NCBI GenBank assembly: GCA_000513555.1 | Contig: ALYD01000026.1 | Coordinates: 1 to 45,152, forward strand | Direction: 5' to 3' | Length of the DNA: 45,152 bases | From: Lachnospiraceae bacterium JC7 | GTDB lineage: Bacteria; Bacillota; Clostridia; Lachnospirales; Lachnospiraceae | Shown here: one piece after another, positions 16,102 to 23,793 of the stretch | Layout: the number at the start of each line of letters is the position of its first letter | How positions within the stretch are numbered: the stretch's first letter is position 1 | Position numbers and translations under genes: made by a program | Notes under the pieces: generated by a model | The model's input: the letters and a program-made list of their open reading frames with translations, nothing else | What the model was told of the DNA's origin: nothing | Databases searched by the model: none

Positions 16102-16200
16102 AAAATCATTTGTATTTTTTCATCAAAGGTATGTCGCTGCGGGGGCTTCATACCTTGATCAGGTTATCATCAGGCAAGGTACGCTCTCTGCTCGATTTCA
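16102..16200 (-). promoter_or_regulatory. Structured 5' leader with mutually exclusive hairpins
   Basis: In the transcript leading to the gene starting at 16068, the segment at 149-157 of this kilobase (CAAGGTATG in the RNA sense) can pair with an earlier TACCTTG (16175-16181) or with a later CATACCTT (16126-16133). The two stems exclude each other, as in attenuators or riboswitches. The second hairpin has a C-rich loop, but no clear T-run follows. It contains ACCTGATC, which resembles part of a TPP riboswitch, but the other conserved parts are absent. I do not recognise the class. Confidence 0.35.
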
Positions 16201-16247
16201 CATTGAACATCTGTACAAGTCTCCGCATAACTTCTTATTTCAACAAA

Positions 16248-16285
16248 AAAAGCAAAGTAGCCCTAAAAAGAGCGCCTTTGCTTTT
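16248..16285 (-). terminator. Intrinsic terminator behind the GyrI-like gene
   Basis: In the minus direction AAAAGCAAAG pairs with CTTTGCTTTT and runs into seven T. It lies 47 bases beyond the stop of the GyrI-like gene at 16332. Confidence 0.75.
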
Positions 16286-16331
16286 CTTAATTGTACCATA
16301 ATCAGACTATATGTTTCTAAAAAAAATGGGA

Positions 16332-16847
16332 TTATACTTTTTTCTTTACCGGAACCCAGATAGCACTATGATAATCCGGGTCAGTCATTTCTCCATTTGT
16401 ACTGTCATACCACTCTATCGTAGCGTTTCCGCTCAGCTCATAATCCGGATTACCTGGTAACCATTCAGAGAAGACTCTGGTATTTAAATTCTGCAGTGTC
16501 TGAGGAATCGGGCCAAAGCAATCGAATACAGCCCATTCATTTCGCTGAAATTCGTAAACCACCATTCCCTCCGGTATGTCTCCACCCGTGTACTTCCCCG
16601 CAATCAGATATCGGAATCTGCCTTCCCCTACATCGTCTATGCAGACACCATATTCACCGATGCAGTTGTCCATAAACGCCTGCTCATAGGGATTAGCCGG
16701 TGCATTTCCGGCATAAACATTGTAACCATACTTCTCACAGATTTCATTCCAGAACTTCGGGATTTCAGTATAAGCAGTTTCATTATCGAAAACCTTCTGA
16801 AATCCGATGACCTTGAAAGGAAACATTTGAGCAATTTTAAAATCCAT
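16332..16847 (-). CDS. GyrI-like / AraC effector-binding domain protein
   Basis: The 171 residues form a stand-alone GyrI-like small-molecule-binding domain, seen from the opening FKIAQMFPFKVIGFQKVF, the internal YEQAFMDNCIGEYGVCID repeat half and the closing IEWYDS...IWVPVKK. No DNA-binding domain is attached. GGAGG seven bases before the ATG supports the start. Members of this family bind hydrophobic or cationic compounds, and some hydrolyse or sequester them. It lies 45 bp downstream of the CDF exporter and may share its transcript; the ligand is unknown. Confidence 0.75.
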   Translation of the reverse strand: MDFKIAQMFPFKVIGFQKVFDNETAYTEIPKFWNEICEKYGYNVYAGNAPANPYEQAFMDNCIGEYGVCIDDVGEGRFRYLIAGKYTGGDIPEGMVVYEFQRNEWAVFDCFGPIPQTLQNLNTRVFSEWLPGNPDYELSGNATIEWYDSTNGEMTDPDYHSAIWVPVKKKV

Positions 16848-16892
16848 TTTACAACCTCCATATATTATTTGATTTTCTGAAAAGAAAGACTC

Positions 16893-18083
16893 TTACAGCG
16901 GCTCCGTTACCGACCTGTGAAGGTGTCTTCCACATTCTCTGATAAAGAGCCTGAAAGCTCGTGAAATTGTTTTGGGAACCGAACATAATCTCCCCATAAT
17001 CTCATTTCTGTGCCAATGTTCATATCTATTAAGTAAAAACTGAGTCAACACTTTGTATCCATCAGGTGCATTCTCCATTTTTTCATTGATGCTGCTCTTA
17101 TATTCTTCCATTTTTTTACTGTTCATAAACTCGATGCCGAGCTCCAACTCCACAAGTTTATATCCTCCGGCGTTACTCACACGTAACGCCTTTATGGTTG
17201 GTGGTATTTCGACCGCATTAAGATTATCCTCAATAAACCTTCTTATTTCATCATCAGCGATAATCTTCTCAACATTGATATTCGTAAGATATCCAAATTC
17301 GGAGAAAATACGAAACTTCAGATTTGCAGCTGACATAAGAAGTCTTTCTGTTTCAATTCCCTCGTTAGCAATTGCATTAAAGGAAACCTTGATTCTTCCA
17401 TTTCCGTAATCCTCAAACAGGATATTTGTAATATCCATAAAACACGAGTTCCTGAGAGCAAACTCTTTGATCTTCTTTATGTCATCATCTGATGCTCTGC
17501 GTCCCATTATTTTGTCTGTTATCTCTCCGAGCTCCTTAAAGCCGTTATATATGATAAAAAGTGCCACCAAAGCCCCGCACCAGCCATCGATTCGAAGGCC
17601 GGTTACCCAATTTATGATCAGTGACGCAAGTACTGCTGTTGTTGAAACGGTATCAGCCAGACAGTCTACAGATACCGCCTTCATCGCCTCGGAGTCTTTC
17701 TTTAAGCCTTGATTTTTGTTGTATAAGTACATGAAGAACTTAACACAGATGGAAATGATAAGCACAACAAGAGTGAAAACGCTGAACACCGTTTCTTTCG
17801 GATCGAGAATCACATTAACTGATTCCTTAAACAGTTCCCATCCTACCAGAATGATGGATCCCGATGAAAGAAGTGCAATGATCCATTCAAACTTACCATG
17901 CCCATTTGGATGATTCTCTCCTGCACCAACCGCTGATACTTTAACTCCTATCCAGGCAAACATGGTGGTGACAGCATCCATAAGATTATTAAATGCATCG
18001 GATGTGACCGAAACTGATCTGATCAGCTTCCCACCTGTATACTTAAATACAAACAACAGTATATTTAACAGTACATTCAGCAT
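16893..18083 (-). CDS. Cation diffusion facilitator (CDF) exporter, Mn-type site
   Basis: The 396-residue protein shows the CDF plan: TM2 with NNLMD (Asn32, Asp36), the loop HPNGHGKFE, and TM5 with DCLAD (Asp140, Asp144). The NxxxD plus DxxxD combination is characteristic of manganese exporters, in contrast to the HxxxD of zinc CDFs. After the six helices (about 1-190) comes a cytoplasmic region of about 200 residues, longer than the usual 90-residue CDF tail. AAGGAG six bases before the ATG and an in-frame TAA just upstream fix the start. Likely exports Mn2+ from the cell. Confidence 0.83.
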   Translation of the reverse strand: MLNVLLNILLFVFKYTGGKLIRSVSVTSDAFNNLMDAVTTMFAWIGVKVSAVGAGENHPNGHGKFEWIIALLSSGSIILVGWELFKESVNVILDPKETVFSVFTLVVLIISICVKFFMYLYNKNQGLKKDSEAMKAVSVDCLADTVSTTAVLASLIINWVTGLRIDGWCGALVALFIIYNGFKELGEITDKIMGRRASDDDIKKIKEFALRNSCFMDITNILFEDYGNGRIKVSFNAIANEGIETERLLMSAANLKFRIFSEFGYLTNINVEKIIADDEIRRFIEDNLNAVEIPPTIKALRVSNAGGYKLVELELGIEFMNSKKMEEYKSSINEKMENAPDGYKVLTQFLLNRYEHWHRNEIMGRLCSVPKTISRAFRLFIRECGRHLHRSVTEPL

Positions 18084-18227
18084 TCTTTACTCCTTCATAC
18101 GGCAGTTCCAGCTCCGCATCCGGCATCATGGATACTGCAGCCTTCACAGTCTTTATTTTTTAATTGATTGCAATTAAAATGTTTTCTATAGGCAATTAGT
18201 GAGCAGTCGGGAGGTGTGATAAACATA

Positions 18228-18755
18228 ATGATTCTATATCATACAAGCGGACAGGAAATCAAAAACCCGGATATCCATCACGGCCGGAAGAATGCCGACT
18301 TCGGCTGGGGATTTTATTTATCTCCGGATCGGGACTTTACATATCGTTGGGCCAGAAAAAACTCTGTAGTTAGTGAATATGAACTCGATGAAACAGGATT
18401 GAATATCCACACTTTTACGCGAAGCGTAGACTGGTTTCAATACATATATAACAACCGAAGAACGATAGATGGTTTGACTGCAGACGTAGTTATCGGTCCC
18501 ATTGCCAATGACACAATTTTCGATACTTTGGGAATTATGACCAGCGGCTATCTGAAACCGGATGATGCTCTGAAATTACTGTTAATCGGACCGGAATATA
18601 CTCAGGTTGCCATAAAAACTGAAAAAGCTTTAAAACAGCTTCGCTTCATCAAATCAGAAACGGTCGAACGAATATCCGAAGAACAGCTAAAGTCAGAGCA
18701 GTCCTCATATCAGGAAGCTTTTGCCAAAGAGCTAAAGAAGATCTTGAACAAATAA
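18228..18755 (+). CDS. DUF3990 protein, ADP-ribosyltransferase-like
   Basis: Starting at the ATG at 18228, with GGGAGG 13 bases upstream, the protein has 175 residues; a GTG at 18216 lies inside the ribosome binding site. It opens with LYHTS (His5), then GRKNADFGWGFYLS (Tyr30) and later ADVVIGPIANDTIFDTL. This pattern is DUF3990, which is placed in the ADP-ribosyltransferase superfamily with a His-Tyr type active site. Members often stand next to small DUF3791 proteins in toxin-antitoxin-like pairs; no such partner fits in the space around this gene. It is the only plus-strand gene between 10.6 and 20.1 kb. Target and toxicity are unknown. Confidence 0.7.
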   Translation: MILYHTSGQEIKNPDIHHGRKNADFGWGFYLSPDRDFTYRWARKNSVVSEYELDETGLNIHTFTRSVDWFQYIYNNRRTIDGLTADVVIGPIANDTIFDTLGIMTSGYLKPDDALKLLLIGPEYTQVAIKTEKALKQLRFIKSETVERISEEQLKSEQSSYQEAFAKELKKILNK

Positions 18756-18769
18756 ATATATCCCATTTT

Positions 18770-19567
18770 TCATAATTGAAGTATTCTCTCAAAAACCTTG
18801 CAAAAATTCTGTACTCCATCTGTTCCGAGAATATAAATATTAGGGATATGGGATATTCTCGCCCTGCTGTATGCTATCCGTTCCAGTCCGCAGTCAAAGG
18901 CAGTATGATTCGTCAGAGCAACATCGCATTTCTTTTCCCCGGCAATCTTCATGAATTTATCTATAGACTCCTTTTGCAGGACTCTACCGTCCACATCTCC
19001 CCATGGAGGTGTGGCACCGCCGAAGAGACATGCCATATGTTTTTCTCCATTCTCATGCACCGGAAAAATGAAACTGGAACATCCTTTTGTATGTCCGGGA
19101 GTTGACATTACATATATACTCCTGTCTCCGCAGTCGATCATATCTCCATCACATATGTACTCATCGATCTCAAATTCTTTCCAGTTATCGTTACGACCAT
19201 CTTCATGCAGTGTGGAAAGCCTTAATTTATCATCCTCTTCCGAAAGGAAGGTTCGGGCTCCGGAATCCTCCTTAAGCCATTTCCCACATCCGACATGATC
19301 AATGTGCCCGTGTGTCATTAGAAACATAATGATCTCTTTGTGATCCCAGCCAGCTTCATCAATCGAACAGATTATCTCATCATAGACTCTTTTATCCGGC
19401 CAGATACCATCGATCACAACAAGCCCTGCCGATGTTTTAAGTATATAACAGGCTGTTTCCTTCTGAGCAACAATGATCAGATCATCAAAAACCTGTGCAT
19501 GGGTAAACCACGACATATCTTCCATTCTCTTTATGGTTTCTATCGTTAATTCCGGTATATCCTTCAT
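18770..19567 (-). CDS. Metallo-beta-lactamase-fold hydrolase
   Basis: The ATG at 19567 gives 265 residues with a purine-rich GGAAAG upstream; the longer frame to 19612 would start at TTG without a ribosome binding site. The signature THGHIDHVG (HxHxDH) and a downstream TPGHTKG supply the binuclear metal ligands, and LFGG and NHTAFD follow. It belongs to the broad MBL hydrolase family (glyoxalase II/quorum lactonase type). The substrate cannot be inferred. It converges with the DUF3990 gene with only 14 bases between the stops. Confidence 0.85.
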   Translation of the reverse strand: MKDIPELTIETIKRMEDMSWFTHAQVFDDLIIVAQKETACYILKTSAGLVVIDGIWPDKRVYDEIICSIDEAGWDHKEIIMFLMTHGHIDHVGCGKWLKEDSGARTFLSEEDDKLRLSTLHEDGRNDNWKEFEIDEYICDGDMIDCGDRSIYVMSTPGHTKGCSSFIFPVHENGEKHMACLFGGATPPWGDVDGRVLQKESIDKFMKIAGEKKCDVALTNHTAFDCGLERIAYSRARISHIPNIYILGTDGVQNFCKVFERILQL

Positions 19568-19658
19568 TTTTTCTTTCCTATCATCAAATATATGCTTTAT
19601 GAATACTGCCAATTCCTCACATTATGCCCTTTATGGCTATAATATATCACAAACCCAT

Positions 19659-19696
19659 AACAGACCTTCTCCTTACACGGATATAGGTCTGTTTTT
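19659..19696 (+). terminator. Terminator-like hairpin before the T-box promoter
   Basis: AACAGACCT pairs with AGGTCTGTT over a 17-base loop and is followed by TTTTT on the plus strand. No plus-strand gene ends nearby (the last ends at 18755), so it may block rightward read-through into the trpB2 unit or be part of the MBL gene promoter region. Otherwise 19568-19753 shows nothing else. Confidence 0.4.
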
Positions 19697-19753
19697 CACT
19701 TATAAGATTATAAAGATAATGTGTTTATGCCAAACAGTTTTTATTAAAACGGG

Positions 19754-19783
19754 TTGACAATCTTCACTTTTTCATGTTTTAAT
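19754..19783 (+). promoter_or_regulatory. Promoter of the T-box/trpB2 unit
   Basis: A perfect TTGACA at 19754-19759 is followed after 18 bases by TTTAAT (19778-19783). This fits a housekeeping sigma-A promoter, placing the RNA start near 19790, directly before the T-box leader. Confidence 0.75.
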
Positions 19784-19794
19784 ACTTTAAACCG

Positions 19795-20087
19795 TTGATG
19801 AAGAGTAAGTAGATGCTGGTAGCCAATGTATAGAGAGCCGCGGATGGTGGAAGCGTGGACATAGGGCCGACATTGAATGGACTTCAGAGGGCGATCAGAA
19901 ACGGCAACGTTTAGTGTCGGAGTATGTGAGACGGAGTTGGACAACTTCGTAATTGGCTAAGAAGCCAAAACGTCAGCACATGATGGTGTGCGTTGAGAGG
20001 GCGCTAGAGCGTCAAGCCGGGTGGCACCGCAGGAATGATATATATTATCCTGTCCCAGCAACATTTAGTTGGGATGGGATTTTTTTG
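19795..20087 (+). promoter_or_regulatory. T-box riboswitch with tryptophan (UGG) specifier
   Basis: The leader shows the T-box layout: AGAGAG at 19832 and GGATGGTG at 19842 in distal stem I, a specifier loop GAATGGAC with TGG at 19878-19880, and the T-box sequence GGGTGGCACCGC at 20019-20030, which pairs with the tRNA acceptor end. A terminator hairpin (20046-20080) with ATCC/GGAT arms ends in seven T. Uncharged tRNA-Trp stabilises the antiterminator and allows transcription of the gene starting at 20172. The Trp codon agrees with the product, a tryptophan synthase beta-type enzyme. Confidence 0.93.
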
Positions 20088-20171
20088 TGTTTAAATTTGC
20101 AGAAAGCATTTCTGTCCCGGAATCAATAACAAAGGTATGCCGTAGGAAGGCGGCAGAAAGGATGGTGCACT

Positions 20172-21542
20172 ATGAGTGATAAGAAAATTCCGTACAAGAT
20201 CTATCTTGACGAAGAGGAGATGCCAAAGAGCTGGTACAACCTTAGGGCTGACATGAAAAATAAGCCCGCGCCTCTTTTAAACCCGGCAACCCATCAGCCC
20301 ATGACCAAAGAAGAGCTTTCGGCTGTTTTCTGTGAAGAGCTGGTAAATCAGGAATTGGATGAAACTACAGCTAATTTTGAAATTCCGAAGGAGATCCGTA
20401 ACTTTTACAAAATGTACCGTCCCTCACCATTAGTAAGAGCATATTGCCTTGAGGAAAAGTTAAAGACTCCGGCAAAGATCTATTATAAGTTCGAGGGTAA
20501 TAACACCAGCGGATCTCATAAACTTAATTCAGCCATAGCTCAAGCCTACTATGCAAAAAAGCAGGGCCTGAAAGGTGTGACCACAGAGACCGGAGCCGGT
20601 CAGTGGGGTACAGCACTTTCTATGGCATGTTCATATTTTGATCTTGATTGTAAAGTATTCATGGTAAAGGTTTCCTATGAGCAGAAGCCATTCCGTCGAG
20701 AAGTAATGAGGACCTACGGCGCTTCTGTCACACCATCTCCTTCAGAAATCACAGAGGTCGGAAGAAAGATTCTCGCAAAGTACCCTGGAACTACCGGCAG
20801 TCTCGGTTGTGCTATTTCTGAGGCGGTTGAGGTGGCAACACATACAGAAGGCTATCGTTACGTTCTCGGTTCTGTATTGAATCAGGTTTTGCTGCACCAG
20901 AGTATCATTGGTCTTGAGACCAAGGCTGCACTTGATAAGTACGGTATCAAACCGGATATGATCATCGGTTGTGCAGGAGGCGGCTCAAATCTTGGAGGAC
21001 TCATCGCTCCTTTCATGGGTGAGAAGCTCCGTGGTGAAGCTGATTACGATATACTTGCTGTGGAGCCTGAGTCATGCCCAAGTTTCACAAGAGGAACATA
21101 TGCATATGATTTCTGTGATACAGGAATGATATGTCCTCTCGCAAAAATGTACACACTTGGAAGCGGATATATTCCGGCACCAACTCACGCAGGTGGTCTT
21201 CGCTTCCATGGCATGAGTTCTACATTGTCACAGCTTTATGATGACGGTCTGATGCGTGCGATCGCTGTTCCTCAGACAAAGGTATTTGAGGCAGCTGAGC
21301 AGTTTGCCCGTTGTGAAGGAATACTCCCTGCACCTGAGAGCTCTCATGCCATCCGTGCGGCTATTGATGAAGCTCTGCGTTGTAAGGAGACCGGTGAGGA
21401 GAAGACCATAGTATTCGGTCTTACCGGAACAGGATATTTCGACATGTATGCCTATGAGAAATTCCATGACGGCAAGATGGATGACTATGTTCCTACTGAT
21501 GAAGAAATCGCAGCATCTGTTGCGCAGCTTCCAAAATTCTGA
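20172..21542 (+). CDS. trpB2: Tryptophan synthase beta-like enzyme (TrpB2 type)
   Basis: The 456 residues match the long TrpB2 class. Visible are YYKFEGNNTSGSHKLNSA with the PLP lysine, TETGAGQWGTALS with the catalytic Glu, GCAGGGSNLGG for the PLP phosphate, and HAGGLRFHGM. It should join indole with L-serine (or O-phosphoserine) to tryptophan. TrpB2 lacks the TrpA-binding features of TrpB1 and often stands outside the trp operon; no trpA is present here. AGGATGG before the ATG is the ribosome binding site. The Trp T-box upstream strongly supports a role in tryptophan supply, perhaps indole salvage. Confidence 0.93.
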   Translation: MSDKKIPYKIYLDEEEMPKSWYNLRADMKNKPAPLLNPATHQPMTKEELSAVFCEELVNQELDETTANFEIPKEIRNFYKMYRPSPLVRAYCLEEKLKTPAKIYYKFEGNNTSGSHKLNSAIAQAYYAKKQGLKGVTTETGAGQWGTALSMACSYFDLDCKVFMVKVSYEQKPFRREVMRTYGASVTPSPSEITEVGRKILAKYPGTTGSLGCAISEAVEVATHTEGYRYVLGSVLNQVLLHQSIIGLETKAALDKYGIKPDMIIGCAGGGSNLGGLIAPFMGEKLRGEADYDILAVEPESCPSFTRGTYAYDFCDTGMICPLAKMYTLGSGYIPAPTHAGGLRFHGMSSTLSQLYDDGLMRAIAVPQTKVFEAAEQFARCEGILPAPESSHAIRAAIDEALRCKETGEEKTIVFGLTGTGYFDMYAYEKFHDGKMDDYVPTDEEIAASVAQLPKF

Positions 21543-21557
21543 TAATTGCACTTTAGA

Positions 21558-21592
21558 AACGCCTGAGAATCTCATGTAGGTTCTCAGGCGTT
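21558..21592. terminator. Perfect 12-bp stem between convergent genes
   Basis: AACGCCTGAGAA and TTCTCAGGCGTT pair exactly over an 11-base loop. The right arm overlaps the stop codon of the DUF3795 gene (21584). No long T-run follows on either strand, but the position between two convergent genes argues for a shared terminator. Confidence 0.6.
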
Positions 21593-21919
21593 CTCAAGTC
21601 TGGTCAGTGCATCTGCATTATTTCCGATAATTGCTCCTACCTTTTCGCACGACTTCATTTCCGGACATCCGCCACAAGTTTCCATCTTTTTGGCTTGTGC
21701 ACACTGCCTGATAGGACATAAAGAATCACAGTACACCGTCTTCGCTCCCGGAATCCGACATCCGGAGCAGTTGATCATTTCCGGTGTGATCTCCACTCCA
21801 TTAAGCTCAGACCACTCCTTCGATACCTTAATCCGCAATTCATTATCGTTATTGATCGTTGCCAGACGAGCTTCGCAAGTCTCACAATCCAACCCGCAAT
21901 ATGCAATGTAATCATTCAT
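21584..21919 (-). CDS. Cysteine-rich DUF3795 protein
   Basis: Starting at the ATG at 21919 the protein has 111 residues; AGGAGG lies 12 bases upstream, while an ATG at 21931 directly abuts that site. It opens with YIAYCGLDCETCEAR and continues with CSGC, CDSLCPIRQCA and CGGCPEMKSCEKV, the cysteine pattern of DUF3795. The Cys pairs suggest a bound zinc or iron-sulfur centre. The function of the family is not known. It converges with trpB2 and shares a terminator stem. Confidence 0.8.
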   Translation of the reverse strand: MNDYIAYCGLDCETCEARLATINNDNELRIKVSKEWSELNGVEITPEMINCSGCRIPGAKTVYCDSLCPIRQCAQAKKMETCGGCPEMKSCEKVGAIIGNNADALTRLENA

Positions 21920-21931
21920 AATTAAAGACAT

Positions 21932-22249
21932 CCTCCTTTTCTCTTTCTGACGATACCGTCATCCACCCTGAAATATATGACTCTAGTATATCGCAAAATA
22001 AAGAACCGGCCGAAATCACACTGATTTCAACCGGTTCTGCACAGATTAGACACTTCGGATTTAAGGCTCGATGAAAAACTGCCGTTCTGCCAATTTACAC
22101 GCTAAGGACCGTATCCAACATATATAGTCCTATTTTTGTAGAAGCATAAAGCATTTTTCATATATCACCGTGTTTTACTTCAAAAAAAGCATGCCTTGAA
22201 GTCACGATTCCTAGCTTCATAATATCTTATATCTCCTTGCCATTGATTA
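21932..22249. other. Gene-free stretch with one strong hairpin
   Basis: At 22002-22038 AGAACCGG pairs with CCGGTTCT, and inside it GAAATCA pairs with TGATTTC over a three-base loop; this looks like a terminator or decayed repeat without a clear T-run. The rest is A/T-rich and shows no promoter or reading frame that I can support. Confidence 0.5.
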
Positions 22250-22408
22250 ATGTCCATGTTATGGGACAGCTCCTTTAATAAAATGGCTAAAGCAACCGGT
22301 ATCAGCAGACGAACAATCAGCATGATTGAGAATGGCGAGCAAAACGTCTCCCTGGACTACGCATATAGAATCTCAGCATATTTTAAACTAACAATCAAAT
22401 CCGTTTAA
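22250..22408 (+). pseudogene. Truncated XRE-type helix-turn-helix fragment
   Basis: A 52-codon frame ends in a recognisable Cro/CI-type core: MAKATGISRRTISMIENGEQ, followed by a helix ending in IKSV. Normally some 15-20 residues with helix 1 precede this; here the upstream codons (LWDSSFNK) do not fit, and a stop lies just before 22250. No good ribosome binding site is present. The 3' end overlaps the stop of the convergent DUF4298 gene by 21 bases. Probably the remnant of a small regulator, less likely an active micro-protein. Confidence 0.6.
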
Positions 22409-22768
22409 TATATCCATGATTTCCTTGTTTCTCTCAAGCATATTATAGATACCATCCTCTGATAACACGCCTCTTTTCAGCTTCTTAGGAAACTTCCCTT
22501 CCTCATCCATGGCAAAGTCATCCTTCCACTGCTGGCTTGTGTAATACGCTTCTAGCTCCTGAATCTTTGCCTGAAACGCTTTATAATCTGCAATCCTCTG
22601 TTCAAGCGCATCCATCTTCTGCTGCGCTGTATCGAGAATCGCTTCCATCTGATAAATATGTTGAGGAATACTTTCAGCAGCCATTCTATTCTTGAAGCGG
22701 TTCTTCAGATCCGTATAGCGTTTATTCATCTGAAGAAGCTTGCCATCAACCATCCTATGTTTACTCAT
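22388..22768 (-). CDS. DUF4298 coiled-coil protein
   Basis: The 126-residue protein is helical in residues 1-75, with heptad-like spacing, and ends in the DUF4298 signature: YYTSQQWKDDFAMDEEGKFP and KRGVLSEDGIYNMLERNKE. Its ATG overlaps the end of the GNAT-MazG gene by four bases, so the two are co-translated. The family is common in Firmicutes and has no known function. Confidence 0.83.
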   Translation of the reverse strand: MSKHRMVDGKLLQMNKRYTDLKNRFKNRMAAESIPQHIYQMEAILDTAQQKMDALEQRIADYKAFQAKIQELEAYYTSQQWKDDFAMDEEGKFPKKLKRGVLSEDGIYNMLERNKEIMDILNGFDC

Positions 22769-23748
22769 TTGCTCTTAAATCCTTTACGTTCCTTGGCTTT
22801 TATAATGAGCTCAGACGCTTCACTCAATGCACTCTCAAGGAAATCTGCTTCCCACTCTCTACCTTTCTTCTCTTCCTTCTTTATCGCAGCCCAGGCTTCG
22901 TGCAATTCTTCTTCTGACGCATACTTCACGCCCGAAAACACATGTGGATGTCTCCTAACCATTTTATCCGAAATGGTCTTTGCAACATCCTCAAAAGCAA
23001 ACATCCCCTCTTCTTCCGCTATCACAGAATGAAACATTACCTGTAACAGCAGATCCCCAAGTTCTTCCCTTAGGTTCGCCGCATCTCCTGTTTTCTCTAG
23101 AATGTTGATTCCTCCAACTACTTCTGCTGCTTCCTCTATGCACGCTGCTTTCAAACTGGAATGTGTCTGCGCCCTATCCCAAGAGCAACCATTTTCACTA
23201 CGTAGCTTTTCTACCACAGCTTTAAGTCTATCTAGTTCAGATTTTGTTTTAGACATTCTCTTTTCAAATCTGAAGAACAAATCCTTCCCATCATCACCTT
23301 CAGGTGCATTTGGATCAATATGTTTTGGATTATAAAACTCCACTGCCGAAAAACCACAACGGTTAATATAAAAATGAATGTTTCTCGTATCAAAATATGG
23401 CGTACAAGTCTCCCAAAGCTCAACTTCCGGATGCATGGCTTCAATATGATTCCATATCCGCTGACCAACCCCCTTACTTTGTATTCCGCTTTTTACATAC
23501 AGGAAATCTAAGTGTCCGTGGGCTCCATTAATGACCACGATCGCTCCACCGCACATCTGACCATCTACTACTGCCTTGTAAGCAATTGAGCCATTTGCAT
23601 TAAGTGATTTATCTATGTGTGATTCCGGCAATATTTCTTCATTCAGATTTTCTTCCCAAACAGCAGCGCCCAACTGGAATGCTTCCTGCATGTCATGTTT
23701 GTAATCTGCCAAATCTATATTTTCAACCGGTAATAACTCAAACTTCAT
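22765..23748 (-). CDS. GNAT acetyltransferase fused to MazG-type NTP pyrophosphohydrolase
   Basis: A 327-residue two-domain protein. Residues 1-160 are a GNAT domain with the acetyl-CoA loop VKSGIQSKGVGQRIW (about 86-99) and YINRCGF. Residues 168-300 are MazG: CSWDRAQTH, metal ligands EEAAE (205-209) and EELGD (228-232), then RRHPHVF. MazG enzymes hydrolyse NTPs or damaged nucleotides to NMP and pyrophosphate and can lower ppGpp. Both domains keep their key residues, so this seems to be a working fusion. It overlaps the DUF4298 gene by four bases. The pairing suggests that acetylation and nucleotide clean-up are linked; this is inference. Confidence 0.85.
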   Translation of the reverse strand: MKFELLPVENIDLADYKHDMQEAFQLGAAVWEENLNEEILPESHIDKSLNANGSIAYKAVVDGQMCGGAIVVINGAHGHLDFLYVKSGIQSKGVGQRIWNHIEAMHPEVELWETCTPYFDTRNIHFYINRCGFSAVEFYNPKHIDPNAPEGDDGKDLFFRFEKRMSKTKSELDRLKAVVEKLRSENGCSWDRAQTHSSLKAACIEEAAEVVGGINILEKTGDAANLREELGDLLLQVMFHSVIAEEEGMFAFEDVAKTISDKMVRRHPHVFSGVKYASEEELHEAWAAIKKEEKKGREWEADFLESALSEASELIIKAKERKGFKSK

Positions 23749-23793
23749 TTATATTCTGCTCCATCATGTTTTCATCTCTATTTACCAAAAACT

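Noticed and set aside
16141..16176. TPP riboswitch (ACCTGATC string in the leader)
   Set aside because: The CTGAGA element and the second conserved half (GCC-A-GCG region) are missing or displaced, and the downstream gene has no thiamine link.
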